From NCBI RefSeq assembly GCF_029854195.1, contig NZ_CP122960.1, positions 496,001 through 560,000 of the forward strand: a stretch of 64,000 bases of DNA. Direction: 5' to 3'. Made by a program: the position numbers and the translations under genes. Below are positions 43,844 to 52,357 of the stretch, piece by piece. This stretch comes from Amylibacter sp. IMCC11727. GTDB lineage: Bacteria > Pseudomonadota > Alphaproteobacteria > Rhodobacterales > Rhodobacteraceae. The notes beneath the pieces were generated by a model. It ran no database searches. It saw only the letters and a list, made by a program, of their open reading frames with translations, and was not told the DNA's origin. Position 1 is the stretch's first letter, and each line of letters begins with the position of its first letter.

Positions 43844-45078
43844 GCGGGTGCAGCCCTGAGCGGGCGTTCCCTGATGGGCAAATGGAGTATGGCCGACAGT
43901 GCGCCGACGCCGATGCCGACCCACCAGACGATGGTGTATGTGCCGTAAAGATCATAGAGCGCGCCACCGAGCCAGACGCCCATAAAACCGCCGAGTTGAT
44001 GGCTGAAGAAGACGATTCCGTACAAGGTTCCCATGTAACGCAGGCCGTAGATGTGCGCGATCAGGCCTGATGTGAGCGGCACTGTGGCGAGCCAAAGAAG
44101 GCCCATGAGGAAGCTGAAAATCACCACGGTTGTGGGGGTGACAGGGGTCATGATGAACCAGATGGATACGAGCGTTCGACCTGTGTAAATCATTGCCAAT
44201 AAATACTTTTTCGGGAAGTGTTTGCCGAGCATCCCTGCGCCCACAGTCCCGATGATGTTGGCCAAACCGATGATGCCGATCGCCACGCCGCCAAGGACTG
44301 TGGTGGTGGAAATGCCGATGGTATCAAGCAGGCTGCCCGAGGCGATGGGGCCGCAGATTTCGGTGATGAAAGCCGGGAAGTGCGCGGTGATGAAACCGAG
44401 CTGATAACCGCAGGAAAAGAAGCCAAGGAAGATGAGCGAATAGGTCGGGTCTTTGAATGCTTTGAACAGCATTTGGGACATGGTTTCTTCGAGCTCTGCC
44501 TTGGTGGCGACAGGTTCGCCCTTGAGCAAAGGCAAAAGGAAGATGACGCTGAGAATGGCAGCCGCGAAAATGAGGAAGACGCTGGACCAGTTCATTTGAG
44601 TGAGCAGGGCGGCGGCGATTGGGGGGCCGATGACTTGGCCAAGGGAGCCTGATGCGGTGGCAATGCCGAGAACGAGAGAGCGGTTTTCATCACTGGCGGC
44701 ACGGCCAACGATGGCGAGGATGACGCCAAAACCTGTTCCTGCGATACCGAATCCCACAACAATTTCAAGAAGTTGATGTGCGCCCGGTGTGGTGGCAACG
44801 GAGGATAGAACAAGGCCAGCGGCGTAGGTGAGCGCACCAAGGAAGATGGCGCGACGGTCGCCGAATTTTTCGGCGATGGCAGCGAAAATCGGTTGGCCGA
44901 TGCCCCAAGCGAGGTTCTGTATCGCAATGGCGAGCGAGAATTCGGAGCGTAGCCAGCCGAACTCTGACGCGATCGGGATTTGGAACACGCCAAAGGACGC
45001 GCGAATGGCAAAGCCTGTCATCAAGATCAGGCAAGATGCGATCAGGATGGGTGTGAAGATTTTTGATTGCGCGGTCAT
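43840..45078 (-). CDS. MFS transporter (monocarboxylate/oxalate-formate-like)
   Basis: A 412-residue membrane protein with about 12 segments. The GIGQPIFAAIAEKFGDRRAIFLG loop is MFS motif A, and the SFGVFQIPIASEFGW start resembles the OFA/monocarboxylate carrier group. The ATG at 45078 follows aaaggccgacctg and fits the family N-terminus; the frame is open to 45108. Likely carries small organic anions; not proven. Divergent from zapE. Confidence 0.83.
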   Translation of the reverse strand: MTAQSKIFTPILIASCLILMTGFAIRASFGVFQIPIASEFGWLRSEFSLAIAIQNLAWGIGQPIFAAIAEKFGDRRAIFLGALTYAAGLVLSSVATTPGAHQLLEIVVGFGIAGTGFGVILAIVGRAASDENRSLVLGIATASGSLGQVIGPPIAAALLTQMNWSSVFLIFAAAILSVIFLLPLLKGEPVATKAELEETMSQMLFKAFKDPTYSLIFLGFFSCGYQLGFITAHFPAFITEICGPIASGSLLDTIGISTTTVLGGVAIGIIGLANIIGTVGAGMLGKHFPKKYLLAMIYTGRTLVSIWFIMTPVTPTTVVIFSFLMGLLWLATVPLTSGLIAHIYGLRYMGTLYGIVFFSHQLGGFMGVWLGGALYDLYGTYTIVWWVGIGVGALSAILHLPIRERPLRAAPA

Positions 45079-45164
45079 CAGGTCGGCCTTTGTTGCGGGC
45101 AGTGCCACGAGTTGTTAGGAAACTCTGACCAAAGAACACACAAATGCGCAAGGTTTTATCGGTG

Positions 45165-46235
45165 ATGACCACCCTAACGGAATTTTATGAAGACCGCGTT
45201 AAGCGGGGGGACTTGCTTCGTGACCCTGCACAAGTTGCGGTGCTGGGGCTGTTTGATGGTGTTGCTGAACGGATGCAGAAACCTGTGAAAAAAGGGCTGC
45301 GCGGATTGTTTGGAAAGTCTGCCGATCCTGTGAAGGGCTTGTACCTTTATGGCGGGGTTGGGCGTGGGAAATCCATGCTGATGGACATGTTTTTTGACGG
45401 GGTAGATGAACCGCGCAAACGACGGGTGCATTTTCATGCGTTTATGCAAGAAATTCATGCGCTTATGCACAAGGCGCGGCAAAAGGGTGTTGAAGACGCG
45501 ATTGTGCCTGTGGCGGAGGAGGTGATTGAGTCCTCCCGACTGTTGTGTTTTGACGAGATGCAAATCACCGATATCACCGATGCGATGATTGTGGGGCGGT
45601 TGTTTGAAAAGCTTTTCGCGGCAGGTGTTGTGATTGTTACGACTTCGAACAGGCATCCTGATGATTTGTATAAGGATGGGTTGAACAGGAACCTGTTTTT
45701 GCCATTTATTTCAATGATTAAGGAGCGGATGGAGGTTTATAACCTCGACAGTGAAACGGACCATAGGCAGAACCGATTGCAAGGACATAAGACGTATTTC
45801 GCGCCCATTGATGAAGCGGCGGAAATGGCGATTCAGCGGGTTTGGACGGATGTGGCAGGGGGCAAACGCGAACCCCTGATCCTGCACCATAAATCGCGCG
45901 AGATTGTGCTGCCTGCGTTTCACAATGGGGTGGCGATGGCCACGTTTCGCGAACTGTGTGGTCAGCCGCTGGGGCCAGGGGATTATCTGGCCATTGCACA
46001 GGCGATTAGGGTGCTGATCTTAAAGGATATTCCACGACTAAGCCGTGAAGGGCAGAATGAGGCGAAACGGTTTGTGACACTGATTGATGCGCTGTACGAA
46101 GCGCGCGTGAAGCTGATCGCAAGCGCGGCGGCAGAGCCAGAACAGTTGTACGAAGCAGGCACAGGGGCGTTTGAGTTTGAACGCACGGCCAGCCGTTTGC
46201 GGGAAATGATGTCTGCTGATTGGGGTGCGCAATAG
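45165..46235 (+). CDS. zapE: Cell division ATPase ZapE (AFG1-like)
   Basis: A 356-residue cytosolic ATPase of the AFG1/ZapE family, which acts on the Z-ring late in division under stress. Walker A GGVGRGKS is at 63-70, the Walker B strand is LLCFDEMQITDITDAM, and TTSNRHPDDLYKDGLNR is the sensor region. ATG at 45165 has aagg 11 nt upstream; an ATG at 45144 is less likely. Length equals the family norm. Confidence 0.93.
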   Translation: MTTLTEFYEDRVKRGDLLRDPAQVAVLGLFDGVAERMQKPVKKGLRGLFGKSADPVKGLYLYGGVGRGKSMLMDMFFDGVDEPRKRRVHFHAFMQEIHALMHKARQKGVEDAIVPVAEEVIESSRLLCFDEMQITDITDAMIVGRLFEKLFAAGVVIVTTSNRHPDDLYKDGLNRNLFLPFISMIKERMEVYNLDSETDHRQNRLQGHKTYFAPIDEAAEMAIQRVWTDVAGGKREPLILHHKSREIVLPAFHNGVAMATFRELCGQPLGPGDYLAIAQAIRVLILKDIPRLSREGQNEAKRFVTLIDALYEARVKLIASAAAEPEQLYEAGTGAFEFERTASRLREMMSADWGAQ

Positions 46236-46412
46236 GCACCGTTCGCGCCGTTAAGGTCACACTGCGTGGCAGTTTTGCCGAAAAAAGCAAACCACCCAGA
46301 AACAGGGGTCCCGCAGGTATGGGTTGTGTGTTGCGATTTTGAAAAGCGCATTGGTTAACGGCAGAAGGGCAACACGCAACGGGCGAGATCCGAAGATCCC
46401 GCCCGTCACCTT

Positions 46413-47558
46413 TTAATCGGTCAGTTTGACCAAGTCGGTCATCAAACCTTGGGTCCCGTTGTGGACTGTCAGTTTGTCGACTTTGCCTGCAACGACTTCG
46501 AGAGCTTCCAGCTCTTTCAATCGCAACATGACGGGGTTTTCCGCCATCACTTTTGCGGTGTTCAAAAGCGAACGCGTTGCGTTCGTTTCTTCACGCCGAC
46601 GGATGACGTTTGCTTCCGCCTCTTTTTGGGCCGCTACAACCGTGTTCAGGATGTCGCGCATTTCGCCAGGCAAGATCACGTCTTTCAACGCGATGTCGCC
46701 CACTTCGACGCCCAGTTTGATCATCTCGGTACGCACAGCGGCGGCTGCCTCTGCGCTGATGGCGGCTTTGTCGCCCAGCAATTCATCGAGGGTCTTGGTC
46801 CCCAATGATTTCCGGAACGCCAACTGCAATGACCGGTGCAACGTTTCGACAAAGTCGTTGGTTGCGGTGGTCGCAAGAACCGCGTCAGTGACGCGGAACT
46901 CCGCAGAGAGGTTGACCCGAACCGTCACGCGATCCCGCGTCAGGATTTCCTGACCCGTTACCTCGTGTGTGCGTTGCCGCATATCGACGGTTTTCATCGT
47001 GGTCACGCGGCCTGCTTTCCAGAACCAATGTGACCCCGCGTCGAGCGTGCGATCAAATGCGCCATCCACGAAGAGCAAACCAACCATGCCTGTGTCCACT
47101 TTGAACGCAGTCAATGCGAGGGTTTTGCCTGCTTGCATCAACCGCATCGCAAGGGTGCGATTAACGGCCAAATCACCAGAGACGTCGATGCGATCCGTGA
47201 CCCAAGGGCCCGCGTCTGTCCACAACACGAGGCGGGTGCTAGGCATAACAACATGCGTGACCTGCCCGTTGCGAGACACGACAACCAGTTCGGTGTCGGT
47301 CGCGGTGACCTCTGTCAGGTGGGCGCTTGCCAGTGCAGGGTTGGCGCGGAACAAGGGCTTTTCATGTTCGGATACGAAACGGCCATCGGCCAAATCGAAC
47401 CAGTTAAAAAGCGTCCCGCGCCGCTTCACAGCATGGCGGCCAGCGGTCAGGATATCGGTGAAGATACCGTCGCGCGTCACCAAAACACGGTGGTTTTCTG
47501 TTACGGTCAGATGGGTTTTACCCATCAGCCGTTCGAACAATTCTTTCATTTGCATCAT
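46413..47558 (-). CDS. SPFH/band-7 (slipin) family protein without membrane anchor
   Basis: A 381-residue stomatin-like protein. Residues about 15-250 form the SPFH domain (VTENHRVLVTRDGIF to VEVGDIALKDVILPGEM), then a charged coiled-coil stretch (VVAAQKEAEANVIRRREETNATRSLL). Unlike classic slipins it has no N-terminal membrane hairpin. Ribosome binding site ctggag sits close to three ATGs (47558, 47555, 47549). On the same strand just upstream lies a tRNA-like RNA array with a terminator. Slipins and tRNA-mimic RNAs both occur in bacterial RNA-repair operons, but no rtcA, rtcB or rtcR is visible here. A weak hairpin (about 46380-46403) follows the stop. Confidence 0.82.
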   Translation of the reverse strand: MMQMKELFERLMGKTHLTVTENHRVLVTRDGIFTDILTAGRHAVKRRGTLFNWFDLADGRFVSEHEKPLFRANPALASAHLTEVTATDTELVVVSRNGQVTHVVMPSTRLVLWTDAGPWVTDRIDVSGDLAVNRTLAMRLMQAGKTLALTAFKVDTGMVGLLFVDGAFDRTLDAGSHWFWKAGRVTTMKTVDMRQRTHEVTGQEILTRDRVTVRVNLSAEFRVTDAVLATTATNDFVETLHRSLQLAFRKSLGTKTLDELLGDKAAISAEAAAAVRTEMIKLGVEVGDIALKDVILPGEMRDILNTVVAAQKEAEANVIRRREETNATRSLLNTAKVMAENPVMLRLKELEALEVVAGKVDKLTVHNGTQGLMTDLVKLTD

Positions 47559-47599
47559 AGTCTCCAGTTCATTTGCTAACGCATGTGCGAAAGTCTCCT

Positions 47600-47869
47600 T
47601 TAAGGTTTGTGGTTGCGCCGTTTGTGGCGCGGGTTGCGCACTGCGTGGTGCAGCGCGGTTTGGGCGGGATTGCCCAAATGGCGGGGCGCTGTTGCCAGCG
47701 CAGGTGTAAGGTGGACACCGAAACCAGCCTGCCGTTTGGCGTGGCGGACGTGCGGATCAGGGGCGTCTGGCGAAGGTGGGTCGGGCGGTTTGATCGAAAT
47801 CAAAACGCCGTCTTCCGCCATTGGCAGAACGCATGACCAACACGTCGGCCGCCCCAAAGGACAAGACAT
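47600..47869 (-). CDS. Possible small Pro/His-rich protein between the tRNA-like array and slipin gene
   Basis: An open frame of 89 codons starting MSCPLGRPTCWSC (a CxxxxxxCxxC-like cluster) followed by a Pro-, His- and Arg-rich tail ending in KRRNHKP. Codon choice resembles the neighbours, the frame is on the slipin strand and stops 41 nt before it, but the ribosome binding site is weak (ggaacagc) and I recognise no family. The composition could arise by chance. Confidence 0.3.
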   Translation of the reverse strand: MSCPLGRPTCWSCVLPMAEDGVLISIKPPDPPSPDAPDPHVRHAKRQAGFGVHLTPALATAPRHLGNPAQTALHHAVRNPRHKRRNHKP

Positions 47870-47943
47870 GCTGTTCCAGCCTGTTGCCGTGCAAGCACAA
47901 CATCAGCTGGGCGAGTCTGGCTTGCGACCAGCCTCGGTATCCG

Positions 47944-47966
47944 AAAAACTACGACCAAAACGTAGT
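47944..47966 (-). terminator. Intrinsic terminator at the end of the tRNA-like array
   Basis: Read on the minus strand, ACTACG (47966-47961) pairs with CGTAGT (47953-47948) over a 7-nt loop, with a T run to 47944. It begins directly after the third T-arm, so it should end the array transcript. Confidence 0.75.
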
Positions 47967-47981
47967 GAGGACTCGAACCTC
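47967..47981 (-). ncRNA. Isolated tRNA T-arm (third tRNA-like element)
   Basis: On the minus strand GAGG-TTCGAGT-CCTC is a standard T-arm. Before it stands a CCCT-GCAA-AGGG tetraloop hairpin in place of anticodon and variable regions, and no matching 5' acceptor strand is present; the terminator follows at once. It looks like a truncated or remodelled tRNA 3' half. Confidence 0.55.
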
Positions 47982-48002
47982 GCCCTTTGCAGGGTTTCCA
48001 GG

Positions 48003-48075
48003 GTTTGAAGGGTGGACTTGAACCACCAGCCAATAGATTAAGAATCTACTGCTCTACCGTGTGAGCTACATCAAC
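48003..48075 (-). tRNA. tRNA-Lys(CUU)-like element without CCA
   Basis: Minus-strand layout fits a tRNA exactly: 7-nt acceptor (GTTGATG), TA, D-stem GCTC/GAGC with loop ACACGGTA, A26, anticodon stem GTAGA/TCTAT with loop TTCTTAA (anticodon CTT), 5-nt variable loop, T-stem GGTGG/CCACC with loop TTCAAGT, then acceptor 3' strand CTTCAAA. The acceptor pairs at only five of seven positions (1-72 and 6-67 mismatched) and no CCA is encoded. It may be a degenerate tRNA-Lys or a tRNA mimic. It starts 2 nt after the preceding element's CCA. Confidence 0.6.
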
Positions 48076-48077
48076 GA

Positions 48078-48157
48078 TGGTGCATATGTCTGGATTCGAA
48101 CCAGAAAAGACCTGTTCCATACGCGATCCCGCAGATTGATCCAGCTTTGGCATACGC
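48078..48157 (-). ncRNA. 80-nt tRNA-like RNA with acceptor stem, T-arm and encoded CCA
   Basis: Minus strand: 5' GCGTATG pairs with 3' CATATGC at all seven positions (one G-T), then discriminator A and CCA. The T-arm is perfect (TCTGG-TTCGAAT-CCAGA, 48089-48105). The roughly 45 nt between them do not form a normal D-arm or anticodon arm; they hold short hairpins such as TGCG-GGAT-CGCG and a repeated GGATC. Total length is that of a tRNA. A tRNA mimic or a decayed tRNA are both possible; no tmRNA tag ORF is present. Confidence 0.6.
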
Positions 48158-48180
48158 GGCGGCAGAGCCGTGCGCACCGA

Positions 48181-48198
48181 AGGTTTTCGCGAAAACCT
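48181..48198. repeat. 18-bp perfect palindrome
   Basis: AGGTTTTCGCGAAAACCT is its own reverse complement, 23 nt upstream of the tRNA-like array on the minus strand. It could be an operator or form a hairpin in the same transcript. Confidence 0.65.
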
Positions 48199-48385
48199 GT
48201 CGTTAAAGTCTGTCCCTTGTAAGCGGGAGTTGCCGTTTACGCAGGGGCAGGATTCGGTTCAACAGTTAATTTTTGGATTTGTGCTGATTTGAAGATTGTT
48301 GCTGCATTGCAGCATTGCGTGATAATTGGGTCACGTTGAATCACGGGCCCCGGCGCGGGGCCGGGGCGGTGGTTTTTGGGGGGAA

Positions 48386-49648
48386 TTAGCGGACGCGGCT
48401 GCGGAGGAATTTGAGCGCGGCTTTGTCGGCTTTGCCCGATGGCTGGACGCCTGCTTTGATTTGCATGTCAGACAGGGCGTCGATGGTTTTGGGGCCGATG
48501 ATGCCGTCCACATCGCCAATGTCGTAGCCTGCTTTCAAAAGCAGTTCTTGTACTTCGATCTTTTGGGGCAGTTTCAGGGCGTTGGGGCCACGGGGCCATT
48601 CGCGGACAAATTCACCGCCGCCGTTGATTTTATCGGCCAAATGGCCAACCGCCATCGCGTAGGAGTTGGCGTTGTTATAGCGTTTGATAACGAAGAAATT
48701 GTTGAACACGGCAAAGGCAGGGCCATCCGCGCCAGCGGGCAGCAGGATCGCGGCCTTACCTTTGTTTGGGATGCGTTTGCCGTTCACTTGGACCACGCCC
48801 AATTCGGCCCAGCGGGCAGGCGTTGCTTTGACCTTGAGGGACGCGTTGCCGTAATTGAAGCCCTTGGGCAGTTTTACTTCGACGCCCCAAGGTTGGCCTT
48901 TGGTCCAGCCGTTGCGTTTGAGGTAATTGGCGGTAGAGGCCAATGCGTCATCGGGTTTGCGCGGGTTCCACACATCGCGTTTGCCGTCGCCTGTGAAATC
49001 CACGGCGAGTGCGTCAAAGGAGGTGGGGATGAATTGGGTGTGACCCATCGCGCCTGCCCATGAGCCGAGCATACGATTTGGGGTGATGTCGCCTTTTTGG
49101 ATAATCTTGAGCGCGGTCAGAAGTTGGTTTTCACCGAATTTCTGGCGGCGGCCTTCGTAGGCGAGTGTGGCGAGGGCTTCGACGATGTTGATGTCGCCCA
49201 TGTTGGACCCGTAAGAGGATTCGAGCCCCCAGATGGCGACAACCACGGACCATTCCACGCCGTAGGTGTTTTCAATGCGGCGCAGCAGTTTTTTATGTTT
49301 TTTCACCATCGCCTTGCCGTTTTTCACGCGCTTGGGGGATGTGGCCGTGTCGAGGTAATCCCAGATTTGGCGGGAAAATTCGGCCTGTTTGCGATCTGAT
49401 GCGATGACGCGGGTGTTGAGTTTCACGCCTTTGAATGCGCGGTCATAGGTGCGGGCGGAAATTCCACGCGCCAATGCTTTGGCACGGAAGGATTTGACCC
49501 ATTGTTCGAATCCAGCCTGCGTTTGCGCGACTTCGATGCCTTGGTATTTTGGCGTTGTGGGGGTTGGTGCGTCTGTCACGGTGGCGGCTGCCTGTGCAAA
49601 TACGGGGGCGAGCGCCAGGGTGACGCCCAGTGTGAATTTTTTAAACAT
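48386..49648 (-). CDS. Lytic murein transglycosylase B-type with peptidoglycan-binding domain
   Basis: A 420-residue periplasmic enzyme: signal peptide (about 1-20), SLT_2/MltB catalytic domain with the Glu in AIWGLESSYG and MGHTQFIPTSF, and a C-terminal PG_binding_1 domain (VQELLLKAGYDIGDVDGIIGP). It cleaves glycan strands during wall remodelling. There is no lipobox Cys, so it is a soluble form. GC-rich self-complementary sequence (48347-48367) lies past the stop. Confidence 0.93.
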   Translation of the reverse strand: MFKKFTLGVTLALAPVFAQAAATVTDAPTPTTPKYQGIEVAQTQAGFEQWVKSFRAKALARGISARTYDRAFKGVKLNTRVIASDRKQAEFSRQIWDYLDTATSPKRVKNGKAMVKKHKKLLRRIENTYGVEWSVVVAIWGLESSYGSNMGDINIVEALATLAYEGRRQKFGENQLLTALKIIQKGDITPNRMLGSWAGAMGHTQFIPTSFDALAVDFTGDGKRDVWNPRKPDDALASTANYLKRNGWTKGQPWGVEVKLPKGFNYGNASLKVKATPARWAELGVVQVNGKRIPNKGKAAILLPAGADGPAFAVFNNFFVIKRYNNANSYAMAVGHLADKINGGGEFVREWPRGPNALKLPQKIEVQELLLKAGYDIGDVDGIIGPKTIDALSDMQIKAGVQPSGKADKAALKFLRSRVR

Positions 49649-49723
49649 GCGATGCTCCTGCTCTGATCGCCTTTTATTATTGGAGTGGAGTATACTTGGG
49701 ATCGCGCAGCGGCAAAAGCAAAT

Positions 49724-50431
49724 TTATGTGTTGGTTTTGTCGGCGGAATCATGCGCTTGGAGTTCGGCCAAGAAATCGCGCAGCAGGGAGGTGCGATGGG
49801 GGCGGAAGGATTGATCGGTGGGGGTCAACTTTGTGATCCGATCAGCGCGAAAGGCGCGGAACCCTTGGCGCAATTGGCATTTGGCGAGCAGCATGAGCGT
49901 GTGGTCCATAAAGACGAGAGACAGGGGCCAGATGATGCGTTCGGATTGCGCCCCTTTGGCATCAGCGTAGTGGATGTGGACCGCCTGTTCGTTACGGGCG
50001 GCCATGCGCAAGGCGGCCACGTCTATCGTGATCTTTGGCCGCTCGTGGAATCGTTTGGCCGATAGAACCGAGTTTTGCATTTGACGCGAGAGGCGGTCCG
50101 GTAGGGAAGCAGCGAGTTTGGCGAGGGCATTTCGGGCGGCGTCTGCCAAAACAGGATCGGCCACTTCGATCACTTCGCGCAGCCCCAGAACGAGCGCTTC
50201 GGTTTCGTCTGTGTTAAACAGCATCGGCGGCATGGCGGTGTCTTCGACAAGGGAGTAGCCATAGCCTGCGGCCCCGTCGATAATTGCGCCTGACGCGCGC
50301 AGACTGTCTATATCGCGGTAGATGGTGCGCAGCGAGACATTGAGTTCTTCTGCCAATTGGGACGCCTGTACCGGAGGTGACAAGAGCCGCATGAGTTGCA
50401 TAAGTTGTAGGAGTCGTTCTGATTTAGCCAT
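49724..50431 (-). CDS. HTH-WYL transcriptional regulator (YafY/DeoR type)
   Basis: A 235-residue regulator with an N-terminal winged helix (SQLAEELNVSLRTIYRDIDSLRASG, about 24-48) and a WYL domain (about 135-215: VHIHYADAKG, ERIIWPLSLVFMDHTLMLLAKC, FRADRI) that senses a ligand or nucleic acid. Divergent from the GST gene with 76 nt between starts, so it likely controls that gene and itself. Confidence 0.88.
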   Translation of the reverse strand: MAKSERLLQLMQLMRLLSPPVQASQLAEELNVSLRTIYRDIDSLRASGAIIDGAAGYGYSLVEDTAMPPMLFNTDETEALVLGLREVIEVADPVLADAARNALAKLAASLPDRLSRQMQNSVLSAKRFHERPKITIDVAALRMAARNEQAVHIHYADAKGAQSERIIWPLSLVFMDHTLMLLAKCQLRQGFRAFRADRITKLTPTDQSFRPHRTSLLRDFLAELQAHDSADKTNT

Positions 50432-50507
50432 GATGTAAGCATAGTATAAGCTGCTGACACAAAATGACAGTAGGCGTGAGCTAGGGTTGGGAAAAAGGAG
50501 ACACGTT

Positions 50508-51209
50508 ATGATGAAATTGTCGGTTTATCCCGCTGGGTTTGGTGAAATTTCGGGGAGTCCGTTCGCGGCCAAGGCGATTGCGTTGATGGAGCTGTCGGGT
50601 CAGGCCTATGCGTTGGATGTAAACCCTGATCCGCGCAAATCCCCCAAGAAGAAGTTCCCGGTGTTGCAAGATGGAGCGCAGGTGATCCCTGATAGTGACC
50701 AAATTCGCGATCATCTGGAATCTGCCTATGGCGTGGATTTTGAAGCGGGGCTGAGCGAGGCGCAAAAGGCGGTGTCGCGAATGGTTATCCGTACGTTTGA
50801 GGAAAATGTGTATTTCGCGATTTTGGCGAGCCGTTGGATGAACGACGATCATTGGGCGCTGGTGAAAGAGGAGTTCTTTAGGGGAATGCCCCCCGTGATT
50901 GGTGGGTTCATCGCCAATGCTGTGCGCAAAGGGGTTGTGCGCCAATGTATCGGCCAAGGCATGGGACGCCATTCAGAAGAAGAACAAGTGGCGCGTGTGG
51001 AAAAGGATATTGCAGCGTTTTCGGTGTTGTTGGGGGATAAGCCGTTTTTGCATGGGGATGCGCCGACGGGCGCGGATGCCAGCGTGGTGCCGATGTTGCG
51101 GGCGATGGCGGCGTTTCCAAAGCAAAACAGCCTGAGCGATTTGGTGCTGAAAGACCCAGTGCTGATGGCCTATATCGCGCGGGGCAAAGAGACGATGTAT
51201 CCGTCATGA
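50508..51209 (+). CDS. Glutathione S-transferase family protein (FAX/metaxin-like)
   Basis: A 233-residue cytosolic protein with a thioredoxin-like N-terminal half (GSPFAAKAIALMELSG, KKKFPVLQDGAQVIPDSDQI) and an all-helical C-terminal half with GQGMGRHSEEEQVARVEKD and LLGDKPFLHGDAPTGADASV, the pattern of the FAX/Tom37-like GST group. The usual Cys in SPFC is Ala here. Ribosome binding site aaaggag. Its stop overlaps the DUF1801 start by 4 nt. Confidence 0.86.
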   Translation: MMKLSVYPAGFGEISGSPFAAKAIALMELSGQAYALDVNPDPRKSPKKKFPVLQDGAQVIPDSDQIRDHLESAYGVDFEAGLSEAQKAVSRMVIRTFEENVYFAILASRWMNDDHWALVKEEFFRGMPPVIGGFIANAVRKGVVRQCIGQGMGRHSEEEQVARVEKDIAAFSVLLGDKPFLHGDAPTGADASVVPMLRAMAAFPKQNSLSDLVLKDPVLMAYIARGKETMYPS

Positions 51210-51574
51210 AACCAGAGATTAAACGTGCGTTTGATGCGGTTGAAGCGCCAGAGCGGGAAACGTTATTGGCGGCGCGGGATCTGATTTTCGATTGCGCGGG
51301 GGACATCGCGGTTGAGGAGTGTTTGAAGTGGGGGCAGCCGTCGTATGTTGCGCCCAAGGGTTCAACGCTGCGGTTGGGGGTGACCAAGGCAGGGCAGGCG
51401 GCGATTTATGCCCATTGTCAAAGTTCGATTGTGTCGGATTTTGCCGCGCAATTTGGAGCGGATTTTGAGATTGAGGGCAACCGTGCCGTGATGTTGGGGG
51501 ATTTCACGCCAGAGGATCAGGACAAGCTGCGTGCCCTGATCCGTCATGGACTTACCTACAAAGTTAAATCGTAG
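51206..51574 (+). CDS. DUF1801 protein
   Basis: A 122-residue protein of the DUF1801/YdhG-like fold, with EECLKWGQPSYVAPKGSTLRLGV as the family core. Function unknown. It is translationally coupled to the upstream GST gene (4-nt overlap) and its end overlaps the convergent FMN reductase gene by 11 nt. Confidence 0.82.
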   Translation: MKPEIKRAFDAVEAPERETLLAARDLIFDCAGDIAVEECLKWGQPSYVAPKGSTLRLGVTKAGQAAIYAHCQSSIVSDFAAQFGADFEIEGNRAVMLGDFTPEDQDKLRALIRHGLTYKVKS

Positions 51575-52091
51575 ACTTCAGCTTTTCCATCAGGCCATCG
51601 ACCGCGTTTTGATAGCTTTCTTCTTTGAGCGAGCCATCATCGTTGAATGCTGCGTAGCTGGCCGCGACCGCCACAAGGGGGCCGTGCAGCAGACGGGGCT
51701 GAAATGCGGTGAGGCAGAGGCGCAGAGAGTTGAGCGCCATAACGCCGCCTGCACGACCCGCAGTTGCGGACATGATTGCGACAGGTTTGTCGCCCATTGG
51801 CATGGGTTTGATGCGGCTGATCCAATCGAGCGCATTTTTCAGAACACCCGACAGGTTGCCGTTGTATTCGGGCGTAGAAATAAGGATCGCATCCGCGCCT
51901 TGTACCTGATCGTAGAGCGTTTGAACCGCGGCAGGGATGCCTTCGTTTTCTTCGATGTCACCATCGTAGAGAGGCAAGTTCAGGTCTGCGAGCGTGTAGT
52001 CGCCCCCGAAGGATTTCGCAGCAGCGGCAAGCAAAAATGTGTTGTGGCTGTTTTTGCGAAGGGAGCCAGAAATACCAAGAAGTTTTGTCAT
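51564..52091 (-). CDS. NADPH-dependent FMN reductase
   Basis: A 175-residue flavodoxin-like reductase with the FMN phosphate loop LGISGSLRKNSHNT and STPEYNGNLSGVLKNALDWISR. Such enzymes reduce FMN, quinones or azo compounds with NAD(P)H. The ATG at 52091 starts the conserved domain; in-frame codons upstream are non-conserved. The 266-nt gap to the next gene should contain both divergent promoters. Confidence 0.9.
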   Translation of the reverse strand: MTKLLGISGSLRKNSHNTFLLAAAAKSFGGDYTLADLNLPLYDGDIEENEGIPAAVQTLYDQVQGADAILISTPEYNGNLSGVLKNALDWISRIKPMPMGDKPVAIMSATAGRAGGVMALNSLRLCLTAFQPRLLHGPLVAVAASYAAFNDDGSLKEESYQNAVDGLMEKLKSTI

Positions 52092-52357
52092 GAGATGTGC
52101 CTTTGAATGTTGAAGTTGTAACAAAGCTAGGCCGAATGTTGGCGACTTCCAAGGCAATCCGTGCCGAACAAACTGTTCGTTTGCGTATACGCAATTTTAA
52201 ACTTCGGGAGTGTAACGTGCCTTATTGCCACAAAAATCGGCTTTTTGTTTCCAAATCGCGCACAATCGTTGTGAAACAGGCTGTGGGTGCGTATGGTTCT
52301 GGAAAAACAACAAACGGCACGCGGATCAAGCGTGCAAAGTAAATCGAGGGTAGTGAC

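Noticed and set aside
47607..48008. Plus-strand frame of 133 codons in the slipin upstream region
   Set aside because: Antisense to the tRNA-like array and terminator, Trp/Arg-rich composition, no ribosome binding site.
48078..48157. Two-piece (permuted) tmRNA
   Set aside because: No tag reading frame or coding piece nearby, and another tRNA-like unit starts 2 nt after the CCA.
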